Positions 36,361 to 48,757 of a stretch of 64,000 bases of DNA are shown here, piece after piece. Position 1 is the first letter of the stretch. Each line of letters begins with the position of its first letter. The notes under the pieces were generated by a model that was not told the origin of the DNA, ran no database searches, and saw only the letters and a list, made by a program, of their open reading frames with translations. A program made the translations under genes and the position numbers. Source of the stretch: Lates calcarifer (lineage: Eukaryota > Chordata > Actinopteri > Centropomidae); assembly GCF_001640805.2 (NCBI RefSeq), contig NC_066843.1, positions 5,051,850 through 5,115,849 on the forward strand, written 5' to 3'.

Positions 36361-36490
36361 CATCTGTTCATTACAACTAGAGTGTGTTTATTTTTATACA
36401 GCCAGCCACAAGCAGAGAGCTCGACTGGCACCGCTGGTTAATGTACCAGCCCGCTATGACGGCAAAGCAAATGAAATATTAACCGGCAGA
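36361..36490. promoter_or_regulatory. Candidate enhancer: CATCTGTTCATTAC and CTGGTTAATGTACCAG
   Basis: The block opens with E-box CATCTG (36361-36366) followed by TTCATTAC. It also holds the near-palindrome CTGGTTAATGTACCAG (36434-36449), CRE-like ATGACGGCA, and AAGCAAATGAAATATTAACCGG. It is non-repetitive and lies between simple repeats. This is an inference from motif content. Confidence 0.35.
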
Positions 36491-37300
36491 CAGAGAGAAT
36501 GAGGAGAGGGAGCGAGGACAAAGGGAGAGAAAGAGGAAAAATGATAAGATAATATGTGACAAAAATGCGCACACACAGTGTCTTCACTCACGCACACAGA
36601 GTCCCCATTCTGATCTAATTAAGGAGAGAGACACGATCAACAGCTCGCCGTGGAAAGGCCTAGAAAACTGCACTCGCTATGTGCTGCTGTGAGGTAGAAC
36701 AGGAACATGAAAGTGGTTCAGAACAGGTGATGCTTTACGAAAACAGGTTGCCATGTGCTCATCTACTTCAAACCGAAGAATCAGAGCATCCTAATGCAAA
36801 TGTGCAACATATAGTGCAAATGATAACACTCAAAATGAGTCAGGAGAGACGCAAAAGGAGAGCTCAAACCACACTTCTTTATGAAGGTCACTCCCTGTTT
36901 GGTGTATTTAGTCACTTGAAAAGTATTGAGTAGCTGCTTTAAGCTGTCCAGATGCACCACAGAACATTTTAGAATGTCCACAGTTGTGAAGCTTATGAAC
37001 AACATACAATGATTTTCTTTGCATTTTGACATCTTTTTTGTCTCATTTTATTAGTCCTGTCTAAAGAGCATGACTTGTAATTGTCCAGCCATCAGGTTAT
37101 CAAGCGGTACCTAGTTTGTCTTTCATATGTGGCGCATTGTGACCTGTCTGCTTTGTTTTCTTCCTGTGCCTGGGTGTCTTTGGGGTTATCTATCTATGCA
37201 GTGGGACAAGAAATGTCTAGAAATGTAGCAGAGGTGTCTGGTACAACCAGTGCTGAGGACACAGCGTTTTAGTTCAGCTGAGGTCACTCCGTCCTGCCGC

Positions 37301-37626
37301 AAAGCCACAACTCCTGACCAAGAGGGCGAACGGTCGCAGGATAACACTTCTCCAATCATCCTAACAAACCAGACCTTTGCATCAACAAGCCCCCTGCACT
37401 CACCCCCACCCCGCCACCCCTCCCCTTCAAAACCGCCCGCAGACCCACCACTGCCCGGCCCCACTCCCATGCTCCCCTGGGACAGCCTGCTCTGGAATGC
37501 CGCTCATGGGGAAGAATCTCGCTACAGGCGCTCAATATGTCACATGTGTCTCAGAGAAAGGGAGAGAGGGAGACGGAGAGAGGTGTGGCAGGTATGGTGA
37601 AGTGCTTTTACAAGGCAGTGACAGGT
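37301..37626 (+). repeat. Interspersed-repeat pieces A1 and B1
   Basis: Segment A1 (37301-37331, CCACAACTCCTGACCAAGAG core) and segment B1 (37577-37626, GTGTGGCAGGTATGGTGAAG core) each have a near-identical partner 1-1.7 kb to the right (A2 38960, B2 38617), but in the opposite order. A conserved CGCAGACCCACCACTG continuation of A1 occurs at 37439-37454. They appear to be decayed fragments of one repeat family. Confidence 0.6.
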
Positions 37627-37734
37627 TGTCTGTGTCTGTCTATGTGTGTGTGTTTGTGTGATAATGTGTGACTATGTGTGTGTGTGTGTGACAGATTCCC
37701 AGATTAAAGGTTTAAAGGGTTCAGATTAACAGGC

Positions 37735-37925
37735 TCAGGACACTGTGCCCTGCTCTGAGCAAAAGGGAATTAGGATGGCATTAACGTCTCCTCTGCACCA
37801 GCACATTAGCCATTCATTACCGTGTGGTTGCACAATCAGTACCAGGCCGCCCCTCATTCCCCTCTGTGTTAGTGCATTCATGACAATGTTAACATGTTGG
37901 GATGCTTTGTTATTCATAGTCCATT
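37735..37925. promoter_or_regulatory. Candidate conserved element
   Basis: This non-repetitive block includes GGGAATTAGGATGGCATTAACG, CACATTAGCCATTCATTACC, TGGTTGCACAATC and GCATTCATGACAATG. Composition is balanced and motif-rich, unlike the surrounding TG and purine tracts. Only alignment can confirm it. Confidence 0.25.
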
Positions 37926-38552
37926 AGCAGGAGTATAATTTAATTATCAGTTATCATCAGGCAATTGTCACTTGTCCTTTATTTCTAAAACCTTTCAAGG
38001 AATTTAAAAATGCATCCAGTGCTTGGATAGACAGCAGCGCCAAATAATATAAACAAGACTGAAGATTTTCTGATTTCTGATACACACTGCTGTATCCTAA
38101 ATTTTTTAAGTGGTATATGTGAAATTTCAGTTGAGCATTATAATATCAAATTTGAATGCATTCAACAAACACAGTCAAAGCCAAAAGGCTTATGAGCCAC
38201 AGCTGGCCTCTACACCGCACTGAAATCTGTACACCAACATGTCAGAAATCTGCAGGATTGCTCTATGATTCCAAACACGTGTGATGGTATCCCAACACAA
38301 GTTGGTCAGGGTATGGTTGGGTCTGGAGGTTAGAGGGCCACCTGTATTAGGCTACGTGGGATGTGAAGTTATTTTTCCATGGTAAAAATTCACCAGAGCC
38401 AGATAAAAAAAAATCAGTGAATGTAATATGGCTCAGGACTTGTCTGGGCAAATATTTGTCATTATAAACATGAAAACTGGAATAGAACAAGTCATCGTTG
38501 CCAATAAAAAGAAGAAAAGAAAAACGGAATGAAAATTAAAGAGTGGCTCAGT

Positions 38553-38555
<3 letters not shown>
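37926..38555. other. Intergenic, no gene seen
   Basis: Unremarkable AT-rich sequence between a candidate element and a TA array. No gene or repeat family was recognised. Confidence 0.5.

Positions 38556-38606
<51 letters not shown>
38556..38606. repeat. (AT)25 microsatellite
   Basis: Perfect AT array of about 51 bases directly before repeat segment B2. It can form a cruciform. Confidence 0.95.
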
Positions 38607-38610
<4 letters not shown>

Positions 38611-38614
38611 GACA

Positions 38615-39340
38615 GAGAGAGGTGTGGCAGGTATGGTGAAGTGCTTTTACGAGGCTGTGACAGGTATCAGTGACAATGAAAAAACACTCCTAGTGGACTT
38701 TCCTAATAATGAACCTATAGCGAATCTGCAGCTTCCCACTGCTTTACAGATCTTTCCAACATGTTTCAGCTCATTGTTTAGCTGTATGGTCCACAGCTTT
38801 ACTGTTGTGGTTCACTCTCATCACTGCAGGAGGCAGCTGCTTCAAGCAAAAAAGCTATCAAAAAACACGACTATACACTACCTCCTCAGCACCAGACACA
38901 GTTACCAGCTAATTGGTGAACATAGTGAAGCATCTAGCAAAAGCTAAAACTTTTTGTGCAAAACCACAACTCTTGACCAAGAGGGTGAGCAGGAGTAACC
39001 ACCTGCAGACTCACCACTACTTTCCTGAATGCTGGAATAGACCAAACACAGAGCTAAAACTGGATTTACACTGGACAGAAACAAGACTCCAACTGAATGA
39101 TAATGTTGCCCTGTTACTGCTACTACTGTTTGTTCGCAAATTAATCATATCAACAAGTTCCATACTGCTCTGCTCATTTATTGTAAATGCAACAATGGCT
39201 GTAAATCTTGGGAAGTGACCATCACCACTGCCTGCTCCTGTTGAGAAACCACGTTCAACAGCAAAGAAAACAGAAATAGCCCCTTTGAGAAGCAGTATCA
39301 TTGGCCACAAGAAGCAACAGGGTATATTGGAAATTTGGTC
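38615..39340 (+). mobile_element. Decayed teleost interspersed repeat (segments B2 to A2)
   Basis: The block starts with B2 (38615-38665), 46 of about 50 bases like B1, and includes A2 (38960-38990). Sequence such as GGAGGCAGCTGCTTCAAGC and ACTGGACAGAAACAAGACTC resembles a repeat I recall from many percomorph genomes. Its family is not certain. Frames of 97-107 codons here have no recognisable domain. Confidence 0.5.
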
Positions 39341-40860
39341 TTAAATTTAAGAAATACTAATGATGTGAAATACAGGCTACAAATATTTCCAACCATTGCC
39401 TAATTTTATAATTATACTAAGGTGTCACAACAAATTTGGCATCGTTAAACTTATGTTTAAAAATGTAGATGAAATATCTTATACAGAATAACATGCCTAA
39501 TTCATTAAGGCACGGCACAACTCTCAACTGCAAACTTTTCCATGTTTTCTGTATGCCTCAGTGTGCCAAGAGAGATGTGAAGACATGGATTGACACACCA
39601 TCTCTCCTCCAAAGCCTTCCTCCTCAGCCTCGCCAGATTAAGGGATTACCAGGCAAGGCGAGCACTAAAGCTGGCTAATTCTCACCCAAGCACAGAGAGC
39701 TAAGGCTACCCAGAGCCCCGCGGAGCCCCTCTCTCCTCAGAGCAGCTGTGTGGTGGAGGGAGGGATGGAGCTGCTTCCCTCTGAGGAAACGGAGGAAAAG
39801 AGATCGAAATCAAAGCATTACTCATACGGCTTTCTCTCCATGGCACTGATGATTTTTTTGTTAATTAGCACAGACCGCTAATGGCTCAAACACAAACAAA
39901 CTTCTTTGAATTTTCAAATATAAACTTTTCTCTCCATAAATCTCGCTGTTAATGTCACATATCAAGTTTTTTATTTCTACATTTTGGTGTTGTTCTGTGT
40001 TGCATAAAGCAAGCATGTTTTTATCACAAGATCTGCAGCATTTGCAGCATATGCATGCTGGTAAATAGAAGAGAATACAGCACAATCCCTCCCCTTAGTG
40101 ATAATGTGATCTCCTCTTGCAGTTACAGTGATTGGAATCCATTCACACTGATCTGCTAACCACAGTAATGTCATCATGTGTTTTCTTGTTTTAGTGGAAA
40201 TAAACTGATGGTGGTTTTTCTACCTGTTTTCATCTACCTGGCTGAGGGCGCTCCTACAAAAACAGCACACACACTCCAAGCAAAGCAAAGCTGTATCTGT
40301 CTCATCTTGGCCTTTCACACTGTGTTTTTCCACGATCTTTGCTATGCAAGACGCATGCAAAATGCAAGAATTAATCAATCACCATGAAAGTGATCCAAAA
40401 AAATGGAGGAGTCCTCCAACTAATCAATCAGTGGGGTATCTGATATGTATTTAGCAATCGGAGAGGTTGCTGGTTACTGATTATGGTGTAATTTTTGGCT
40501 TTTATTTGAAAGTGATCCAAGCTATCAACCATCTACACCAGAGCTTTACAACAATATTTACTACTTCAGTTGGACAAAGGTTGGAAACTTGGCGGGACAC
40601 AAAGGCAGACAATGAGGCGCGGGAACAAGATTTCCCAACAGTGTTCCATCACAAACACACACCCATTCATCTTAAGTTTCGGTGCACTTCAGAGACCGAA
40701 AGCAAGCAAACGACATCCATCTCAGTTCATGTACGGTAAACAAGAGGAAAGGCAATGGAAGAAAGAGAGAGAGAGAGAGGGAGAGAGAGAGAGAGAGGGG
40801 GGATAAAGACAGAGGAGGAGAGGGGCCACGGTTTGGGCGCGTGCTCTCCAGCGGGCAGAG
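39341..40860. other. Intergenic, no gene seen
   Basis: AT-rich sequence with no recognised gene. A GA array lies at 40763-40800. A balanced stretch at 39640-39850 with AAAGCATTACTCATACGG and TGTTAATTAGCAC could be regulatory. Confidence 0.5.
40763..40800. repeat. (GA)n microsatellite
   Basis: Imperfect GA array with GGGA interruptions. The minus strand gives a Ser/Leu-rich frame that is not a gene. Confidence 0.9.
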
Positions 40861-40975
40861 GACAATGCAGAGCTGGCAGAGTCGGTGCCTCGTGCCAGAG
40901 GGAATAGAGTGCCACATGGTGCCCCTTATGAGCAGGGCCAGCCTGGAGGGGGATGTGGGCCACAATGCATGTACG
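40861..40975. promoter_or_regulatory. Candidate element rich in TGGCA/TGCCA half-sites
   Basis: A non-repetitive block has CTGGCAGAG (40873), CGTGCCAGAG, GAGTGCCACATGG and GGGCCAGCCTGG within 90 bases. These are NFI-type half-sites like those at 31.6 and 33.2 kb. The enhancer role is inferred. Confidence 0.25.
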
Positions 40976-41191
40976 CGTGTGCGTTTGTGTCTGCTTTTTG
41001 TGCATGCACGTGTGCGTACATGTGTATACATGGCCGTCCATACACATATTACATCTAAAGGTGTAGTGACAAGAAAGATGTATCTTCAAGTTTTAGGAGT
41101 AATATATGTAGATTCATGTGTGTGTTAGAGTGTAGAACTGGTTGTGTGAGTGTGTGTGTATGTGGAGGGGGGGTACAGAGAGGTGGGGCAC

Positions 41192-41194
<3 letters not shown>

Positions 41195-41222
<28 letters not shown>
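41195..41222. repeat. (GT)14 microsatellite
   Basis: Perfect GT array inside a longer TG-rich stretch (41117-41222). Confidence 0.9.
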
Positions 41223-41954
41223 TGGGGGGGGAGTCCCAGTTCCCTTTTGCATCTTAAATTCCTCAACATCTGTTCAACCCTTCTCCGTGGTAGCAGCAGC
41301 GGGTTGTGATGTGTGTGTGAATGTGTGCATGCGTGTTTGTGTGTGTTTATACGGGCTCATGTGTGTTTGTGTGTGTGTTTCTGTCTTTCTGCATATGTGC
41401 ATGCTCTGCTGAAGGTGCTGGTTGTTACCCGCACCTTAATTAGAAGGAGACAGAGACTCATTTTCAACAATACTTGCAGGTAATGCGAAGCGCTCGCAGT
41501 GAATACAAAAAGAGACCCGTTCACCTCCAAAAGCTGTGACAATGCTGCATCTCGCTCCCAGGACTGTGACCCAAATTACATCTCAAGTTCAATACCTTTG
41601 ATCAAAACCACAGCGCATGTTACAGGTCACAGTCAGAGATACAACAACATTAAAGTGTTCTCCTCATCACACACAGTGGACAGTGTGAAGCGGGCCAAAG
41701 TGCGAACCAACTAGGTCAACCCTGAATGGCCTGAGAGGCATGGGTAACGCCTGAGTGCATTCAGCACAGTCTTCTAGCACAGATTTGAAGAAGTCAGAGA
41801 GAGATGTGGGTTAGCGTTAGCATGCCATGTGTACGTATGAATGTGGAATGACAAAGATTTTTGAAATGAAATATTTAAGTCCTGTGTGCCACCTCCTGAG
41901 CGAGAGCGACAACAGTTTCAAAGCACAAACATATGCCGCTCTGGGGCCTGTATG
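41223..41954. other. Intergenic with E-box CATCTGTTC and TG-rich patches
   Basis: E-box CATCTG lies at 41267-41272 in AACATCTGTTCAACC. TG-rich sequence spans 41308-41378. A balanced piece (41410-41520) contains CACCTTAATTAGAAGG. No gene was recognised. Confidence 0.45.
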
Positions 41955-42380
41955 CAGTGGTGGAAAGAATGTTCTCTCAATTACTGTACACATTTTGGGT
42001 GCTTATATCTTACTTTAGCATTTCCATTTCATGCTACTTTACTCTACCACTCCACTACACAAGGGAGAAAAACTGCACTTTTTATTTTGCTACATTCACT
42101 TGACACTGCAGTGAATCATTACTTTGCTGTGTAAAACAACATCGAATTTAAAATATGATGCATTGTTACAGATTAAATGACCAAACAGTATATGAATTAG
42201 ATAAAATGAACTGACTCTCAACCCACTATCACGTTAAAACATGGCTTAGGCAGTTTTTCCTAATGGTATTTGTGCACTTTGATTCAGGTAAAACTTTAAA
42301 TGCAAGAGTGATATCACAACTTTTACCTAAGGCAAGCAAAGTTTATTTAAGTAAAGGATGTAAACACCTCCTTCATCTCT
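41955..42380 (+). mobile_element. Non-autonomous teleost repeat (CAGTGGTGGAAAG... type), decayed
   Basis: The element starts CAGTGGTGGAAAG at 41955. It continues with ATTTCCATTTCATGCTACTT, ACTCCACTACA, TGCACTTTTTATTTTGCTAC, ATTACTTTGC and ATGATGCATTGTTACAG, and ends near TTTAAGTAAAGGATGTAAAC, ACCTCCTTC. This order of motifs matches a very abundant teleost interspersed repeat with inverted ends (CAGTGGTGGAAAG / CTTCCACCACTG). The right end is degenerate, so exact limits are approximate. No coding sequence is present. Recognition is from memory of the family, with no name claimed. Confidence 0.7.
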
Positions 42381-45300
42381 TCCTGTCTGTGTCAAAGGTA
42401 CATGAAGCAAAGAAACTGCACGCACCCATCCACGACCTCTTTGACAGACACTATCCATTCAGCACCCCTCACTAACCCGGTGCCAGTCTTATGCCACCTT
42501 GATGCCAAGCCTGCCAAACTTATGTCACATCAGAGCAGACCCTGTGTCAACTCCTCACAGTGCATATGCCAACCCGATGCCCTCCGCATGCCAACCTCAT
42601 GCTACATCGGTGGCAATTCTCAGACAACAATATGCCAACGGAGGACCTCTGCTTGGCCCAGCACGCAAATCCCACAACGGTGGGCACCGGGCGACACTGT
42701 ATGGAAGTGGAAAAGGTCAAAAGTCACTAGTGAATTAGGGTTCAAAGACAAATCTGTCGTTTTGGTTCTTCTTCAGTGGATGCAATTAGCAGCAAAATCC
42801 TGCTCCCAAGCCCCGCTTAAGCTCTAATCTCAGAGTCTGTGGGTTCCCCTCCAGTCTGCCTGTCTACCAGCCTGTCTCCCACCAAAGCCCCTCACCTCTG
42901 TCTCCCTCTCTCACTCCCTCTCTCCTGATGCCTGCTGGCACTTTGGGAGCAGTGCCCCTCCAATCCCTGTACCCCCCTCCAACTCTACCCCCCCCCTCCA
43001 CCTCCACCATCACCCCCTTCCCATCCTCCCCCCTCCCTCCCTCCCTCCTCCTCTGGATGCCAGCCGACGGCCCTCACAGTGTGGCACGCCATCTGCTGCC
43101 GCCCGCCCCAGCAACCCATCCCACCCCTCCCCTGCTCGCTAACTCAGCCCCCCCCCCCACCTACCCCTGCAGACAGCAGCTACCCACAATCCCCCTCTGC
43201 CTCAGCCGCGCGGCGCACAGAACAGGAGGCTTTCGCACAGATCACTTCACCCCCTGATGCCCCCGCCAGAAAGGAGGAAGCTGGGGAAAGTGTGTGTTTG
43301 CGTGTGTGAGTGTGTGTGTGTGTGCATGGTGGAGGCAGCAGGGGCCCTTACAGACAAAGTAGTCAAGCTTTTGGGTTCTGTGTGTAAATAAAAACAACAC
43401 ACATGCTATACATGCATGCACACATGCACACTAGAAAACACATTGTGCTACTACACTTGATGTTTGGTTTCTTGCTGAATTTGCATCCAGAAGTTAGAGG
43501 TTCTAGTGCTCTCTCTCTCACTCTCTCTCTCTCATACACACACACACTCTCAGCGCAAAACACACTTTATAGATTTTAAGTTTTTTAGTTACACACTCAC
43601 ATTTCTCTCTTTCTCACATGCATACACAAGTACTACTCCTTGGCTTCCTTGTTAAAGGGTCAATCTTTTTTTTTTTAGATCATATCATTTAGAGATATTA
43701 TGCCAACAACATAACGTAGATGTTGTCTATTAAAAGAGGCGTCAATGAATTTTGGAATGACAGCAGGTTCCTGTCTTGTGTGTTGAATTTTGTGTGAACC
43801 TTGTGTGTGTCTGTGACCTTTTTCCTTTACATTTACATCACAGATTGTGCCTTTAATTAAAAAACATTTTGGAAAAAGAAAAAAAAACATGTTCTCTCTC
43901 TCATGTACAATCAATACTTTGCTGAACACAGAAGACGCTTTGCCAAAGGAGTGACTGGCACGACGGTGAATCATAAAACATTTCTATAGATGCAAACACA
44001 CATGCTACTGCTGCGCGTTTGGGATCTGACGGTGTCTTTGCGGCAGCGTTCTCTGATCACCGTTTAGCTTTGAGAAAGAGAGGGAAATAGGACGAGGGAC
44101 ATCAAACTATAGCAGGAACATGAGAGAGAGAGAGAGCACTGCTCCATCCATCTTGTGTGGGTATGGAGCCTCATGGCTGGCACTCTATCCATCAATGAGC
44201 GCAACATTAACTCTCTGGATCAGAACCAACATCCCCAGATCTCTCTCCATCTCTCTTCCCCTCCCCTCACTCTGCAAAATACACACACCAACACACTCAC
44301 ACACACATACACCATTAGTATTCCACTGCCATCCATGAAAAACCTCAACATCCACCTCTCTACCTTCCTCTCTCTCTCACACACACACACCAAGATCCTG
44401 TTGTTTTCTGTATTCATCCCAAAATCTCCCACTCTGTTGAAAATCAAAGAGATATTTTTATATTTTGCACAGTCGCTGAGTTTCTGTTTTCTCTCGCTCC
44501 ATCTTTACACACACCTTCACCACCTAAACAGCTAACCTCCTCAGCCCCTCTGATGTCTGGCTTGTCTTGATTCACCTCCTCTTTTCTCCTCTCCAGATCT
44601 CCTCTCCGCTGAGCTGCCTGATCCGCTCCTCTCTTTGTCTCTCTCCCAGTTGGTGTTAATAATTTAACTACTGAGCTGCTGCAGAGCTGGCTCCCATCCA
44701 GGCCTCAGATTGGCACTGTCTGTCTATTTATGACACTGTGTGGCGGTGCACATGTGTGGGATGTGCAAGAGTGAGAGGAGGACTGCGTGTGTGTGTTTGT
44801 GTGTGTGTGTTTGTGTGTGAGGACGTGCATGTGTTTCCCTATTAGACTTCAGCCAATAGCAAATTAGCCTCCAAAGCCACAAGACTGTCGCTTGAATTGA
44901 AGTTAGAAAGAGAGACATGCGTTACGAACCCTGATTCTTCCTCCAGATTTCTCACTGTAAGACTGGATTATTTAACTTAATATTCACACAACGTGGTTTG
45001 TATTAGTGTGGTGAGTGGGAGACTTAGATGATAGCCAATCACAATGAATGATACTGTGTTGATAGCTAAAGGTTTCCTGGACTATTGGGTTATGTTTGGA
45101 GTGATGTAATGGTAGTATTAACAAACTTGCTACTATTATTTTACAATGCAAATATTCCTCTGAAAGTGATGTCATGGTTTTGGTGTGTTCAAATATCATG
45201 AAAATTATATTCTTATCTGTACACTCCCCCTCAACCTGGCAGATAAAAGACAATGGGGGGGGTGGCTTCAATTTTTAAGAGACATTCCTGGAATTATACA

Positions 45301-46555
45301 TAGAAAAATGAGCTGCTATTATTTTGTTACAAATAAAACACTAAAATTCAAGGGCCGGTCGACACAGTGGCTCAAATTTGCAGCAAATTAGACAAAAATT
45401 GCAATCACAGATCAGGGAAAGGGATAGAAAGAGAGAAGAGAATGAGATAAATCTAAAGGAGAGAGGGACAAGTGGAGGACAAAGTCTTGAGATCAGGCTT
45501 TAAAGTACAGGGATTGAAATACTCAAAAATCTACAATCAGAGATATTTAAAACGATTGGAAAGAGGTTGTCATCATGTCTCAAGAAAATTATGAAGAAGC
45601 AGGGCAGAGAAGGAGCTGTGTGCTCTCCAGTGACGAATGATGTGTTTCAAACATGTGAAATCTAGTATTGCCATATGCAAAGGACAGTGGTGTAAATGGT
45701 TTTTAGTGGAAAAGGATGAAAGCAATTTGACTGTTTTTCATTGACTGATACAAATGAATATTTTAAACATTTTCACTTATGCAGAATAATGGGGCTTAAT
45801 CATAAAAGGATATTGTCCGACTTCGTCTACAAAATTGTTCTTGCTCAGTCTGACTGCCTCAGACTGAGCAAAAGAGTTTGGAAAATTGTCTACAGGTGTA
45901 ACTTGTTTCTAATTTTACCACAGAAATAATAACAAGGACCTATTTTAATTAAAAATTCATTGCTTCATTCTGTCAACACATGCTGCAATGATCTCCACCA
46001 CAATTCTCCCCAAATCCATTCCCCACACTACCTGAAAACACTCCACAATGCTCGGATTCAGCCGATCTGAAAAAAAAGAAGAAGAGAGAAAAAAAAAGAG
46101 GTGACATTTCCGAAGCAAGTGTGTGACACGGTGTGAATCTCGATGCCACCTCCCACACCTCTCACCCTCCTACAATCGTGCCCACAAGAGATCTCTGCTG
46201 GGTAAAGAAAAAAAATCTGTGCAAGCAGCTCCTCACGACATCCATTTATTCATCCCCGGTATCATCAATCATCGTAAGAATCAGCAGTCATTCTTTTTTA
46301 AACAGTTACGTTATCAAATAATGAACAAGACTTGTAAATACATTTCCTCAGGCCCTTTTACTTCTGGATTCAACAGTAAACCCCAAAAGACTGAGAACTG
46401 CTTGGAGGTAATTGTCCTTGACCTTGCCTTATGTATTCTCATTGCTTTATACTTTTACATTTCATTTTGTCTTCTCTGTAGTCTCTAAAGTGTAACCAAC
46501 AAATAAGGACAGTTTTCATTTATTTTGTTTACCACCAATGCTCTTGTCAAAGTCT
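42381..46555. other. Intergenic, no gene seen
   Basis: Contents are a degenerate ATGCCAACC-type repeat (42478-42640), C-rich low-complexity sequence (42895-43200), and TG/CA/CT patches (43305-43325, 43520-43550, 44280-44310, 44787-44820). AT-rich sequence with GA patches follows. Frames here are low complexity or short. No gene was recognised. Confidence 0.5.
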
Positions 46556-46760
46556 TAAAATATCTGTTTAATTGCAGAGCTGGTGTGGTAAACCAACGGG
46601 TTGATGCGGCGTTAAGGCCCTCACTGGGATTCATAGTAAACAGACATATGCAAGGCCGCCCACTGCTCCACCTTAGCTAATTTGATATCTCATAAGGGCC
46701 TTTCACACTTGCCGGAAAACATAAACACACCACGTACGGCTGCATGCGCACGCCGAACCT
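46556..46760. promoter_or_regulatory. Candidate conserved element
   Basis: This balanced, non-repetitive block has TGTTTAATTGCAGAGC, GCGGCGTTAAGGCCC, ACATATGCAAGGCC (E-box CATATG) and AGCTAATTTGATATC. It stands out from TG-rich flanks. Regulatory function is inferred. Confidence 0.3.
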
Positions 46761-48695
46761 GCACTGTCATTAATTTCAAAGATGGAGGGAGGTCACGTAC
46801 CAGACGGTGTTTGTGTGTCGGTGTGCAAGCATTGTGTGCAGGCTCGCCATGGCAGTAGATGTGTGCTCACATGTATGTATGTATGTGAGTGTGCATGTCA
46901 TTTGGGGGGGGGACATGCATGTGCACACACACACACACCACGAACGCACGCACAAACACACATACACACACCGTGTTGACAGTGGCTGTGTAAAGAGGTG
47001 GTCCCTGAGCTGGGGTCTGCCTGTCTCTGGCTGAGAGAGAGAGAGGAATAAAAAGCTCCCAGCAGCTGTCGCCTAATTCCTCTAAACACGGTGCTTGTGC
47101 TCTGATTAGAAAACAGATCTGGCCTCTAATTTACTCCTGACACCAACTAATGCTCTATATCTCAATCGCTCCGTCCCTGCCTCGCACTGGGCCTGCCCTA
47201 GCTGGACACACACACCTAGCGACTCAGAGGACTATAAGACGCACGCAGGTATAAAAGCACACATAGGTACAACAAAAACAAGCAGCTGAGCACGACCTAG
47301 AGAGACGTGGAGCACTCATCTGGTGTCACCTCGACATATTCACACCTCTGGTATTCAGATGTGAGACTATTGTTTTTTCTCCTCAGTTTGCAAAACAACC
47401 AACTATGCTTGAAGAGTCAAGTGTGTTTGCCTCATGACAGCTTGAAGTGCCAAAGTCCCTGTATGTAAACAATGTGTTGCAGAAAATGTGCAAACGTGAT
47501 TTATCTTGATTTTATAATGACAGAAAATATTCCTGTGGAGTTATGGTTCATCACCTTTTTGGCTTGTAACCATGACTACACGTGAGCCTCATCACATATG
47601 CTGCATATATCTACAGGTTGTGAACAGCTTCAGCAGGAAGTGATTTTTTTTCTCCTTATCTTGTTTTATATTTAAAAAAATTTGAGGTCTGAAAATGAGT
47701 ATTATCTATAAATTGTCAAAAAAGCAAAGATTAGCATTCTGGCATTTTTAGCTTGATGTGTGTTATTAATTAGAAGCCAAAAAGTGGAAGGTAAGGTTGT
47801 CAAACTTATGTTATGTCAGAGCATGTGCAGAGACAAAAAGGAGTCATGTCCAATTCATCCCAAGCTGTGTGCTGCTATAGGGCAGAGCTCTGGAAATAGT
47901 GTGATATGACAGTGGTAGTAACACCCTTGTTTTTATTCAGCAGTCTTGATCCATGCTGCCCTTCTGGGGGTCAGGTCCCCCTAAAAGATGAAAGGGCAAA
48001 AACTAAAAGATTAATAAATTGATAGAAGATAAATAGAGGATACACTGATAAAGTGCAAAAACCAAGAAAGTGAGAAAAATAGGCAGAATAACATAGCTGC
48101 CTATAGAAAAAGTTCAAGTGAATGAGTGAGAGAATTTAAAGTGATTTCAGCATTGCCAGTTTTTCATGCCAGCGGGAGGAGAGGCCGGCTGGGTGTCTGG
48201 GTGCCATGACGGGGTTGGCCCAGCAGGGGGCAGAGGTGTGATGCAGGGAGTGGGAGGTGACAGCTCAGTGTCACACTGCACACAGGGTGTCACCCTCACC
48301 AGGCTGAAAGTGAGAGGGAGGGAGAGGGAGAGGGAGAGAGATACAGAGACAGAGAGAGGGAGAGAGTGGACAGGCAGTCAGAGAAAAAGGTGAGAGATCA
48401 ATCTCAATCTGCGTGTGTGTTCATTTTTTGGTACGCCTGAGTTTTAGACATTGAGAGTGAGGACATTTTGGTCTGGCCTGACTTCTTCATTAGGCTGTTG
48501 GAGGGCTCAGACCTGGTTTTAGGCTTAAGCTTAGTTTTGGGGAATGCATTATATTATTGTACCTCGAGATACAAGACGATATAACGAATGAAAAAAACAT
48601 TTTCTTACATAAAACCTCATTGAGAAACCTCTCTTAATGTGTGTGAGTATTGCTTTGTAAGGGGCTACTACTAGGCTAGGTTTCTTTGTGTAAGT

Positions 48696-48757
<62 letters not shown>

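Noticed and set aside
39017..39310. 97- and 101-codon frames in the 38.6-39.3 kb repeat
   Set aside because: No transposase, reverse transcriptase or other domain recognised; they lie in a decayed repeat.
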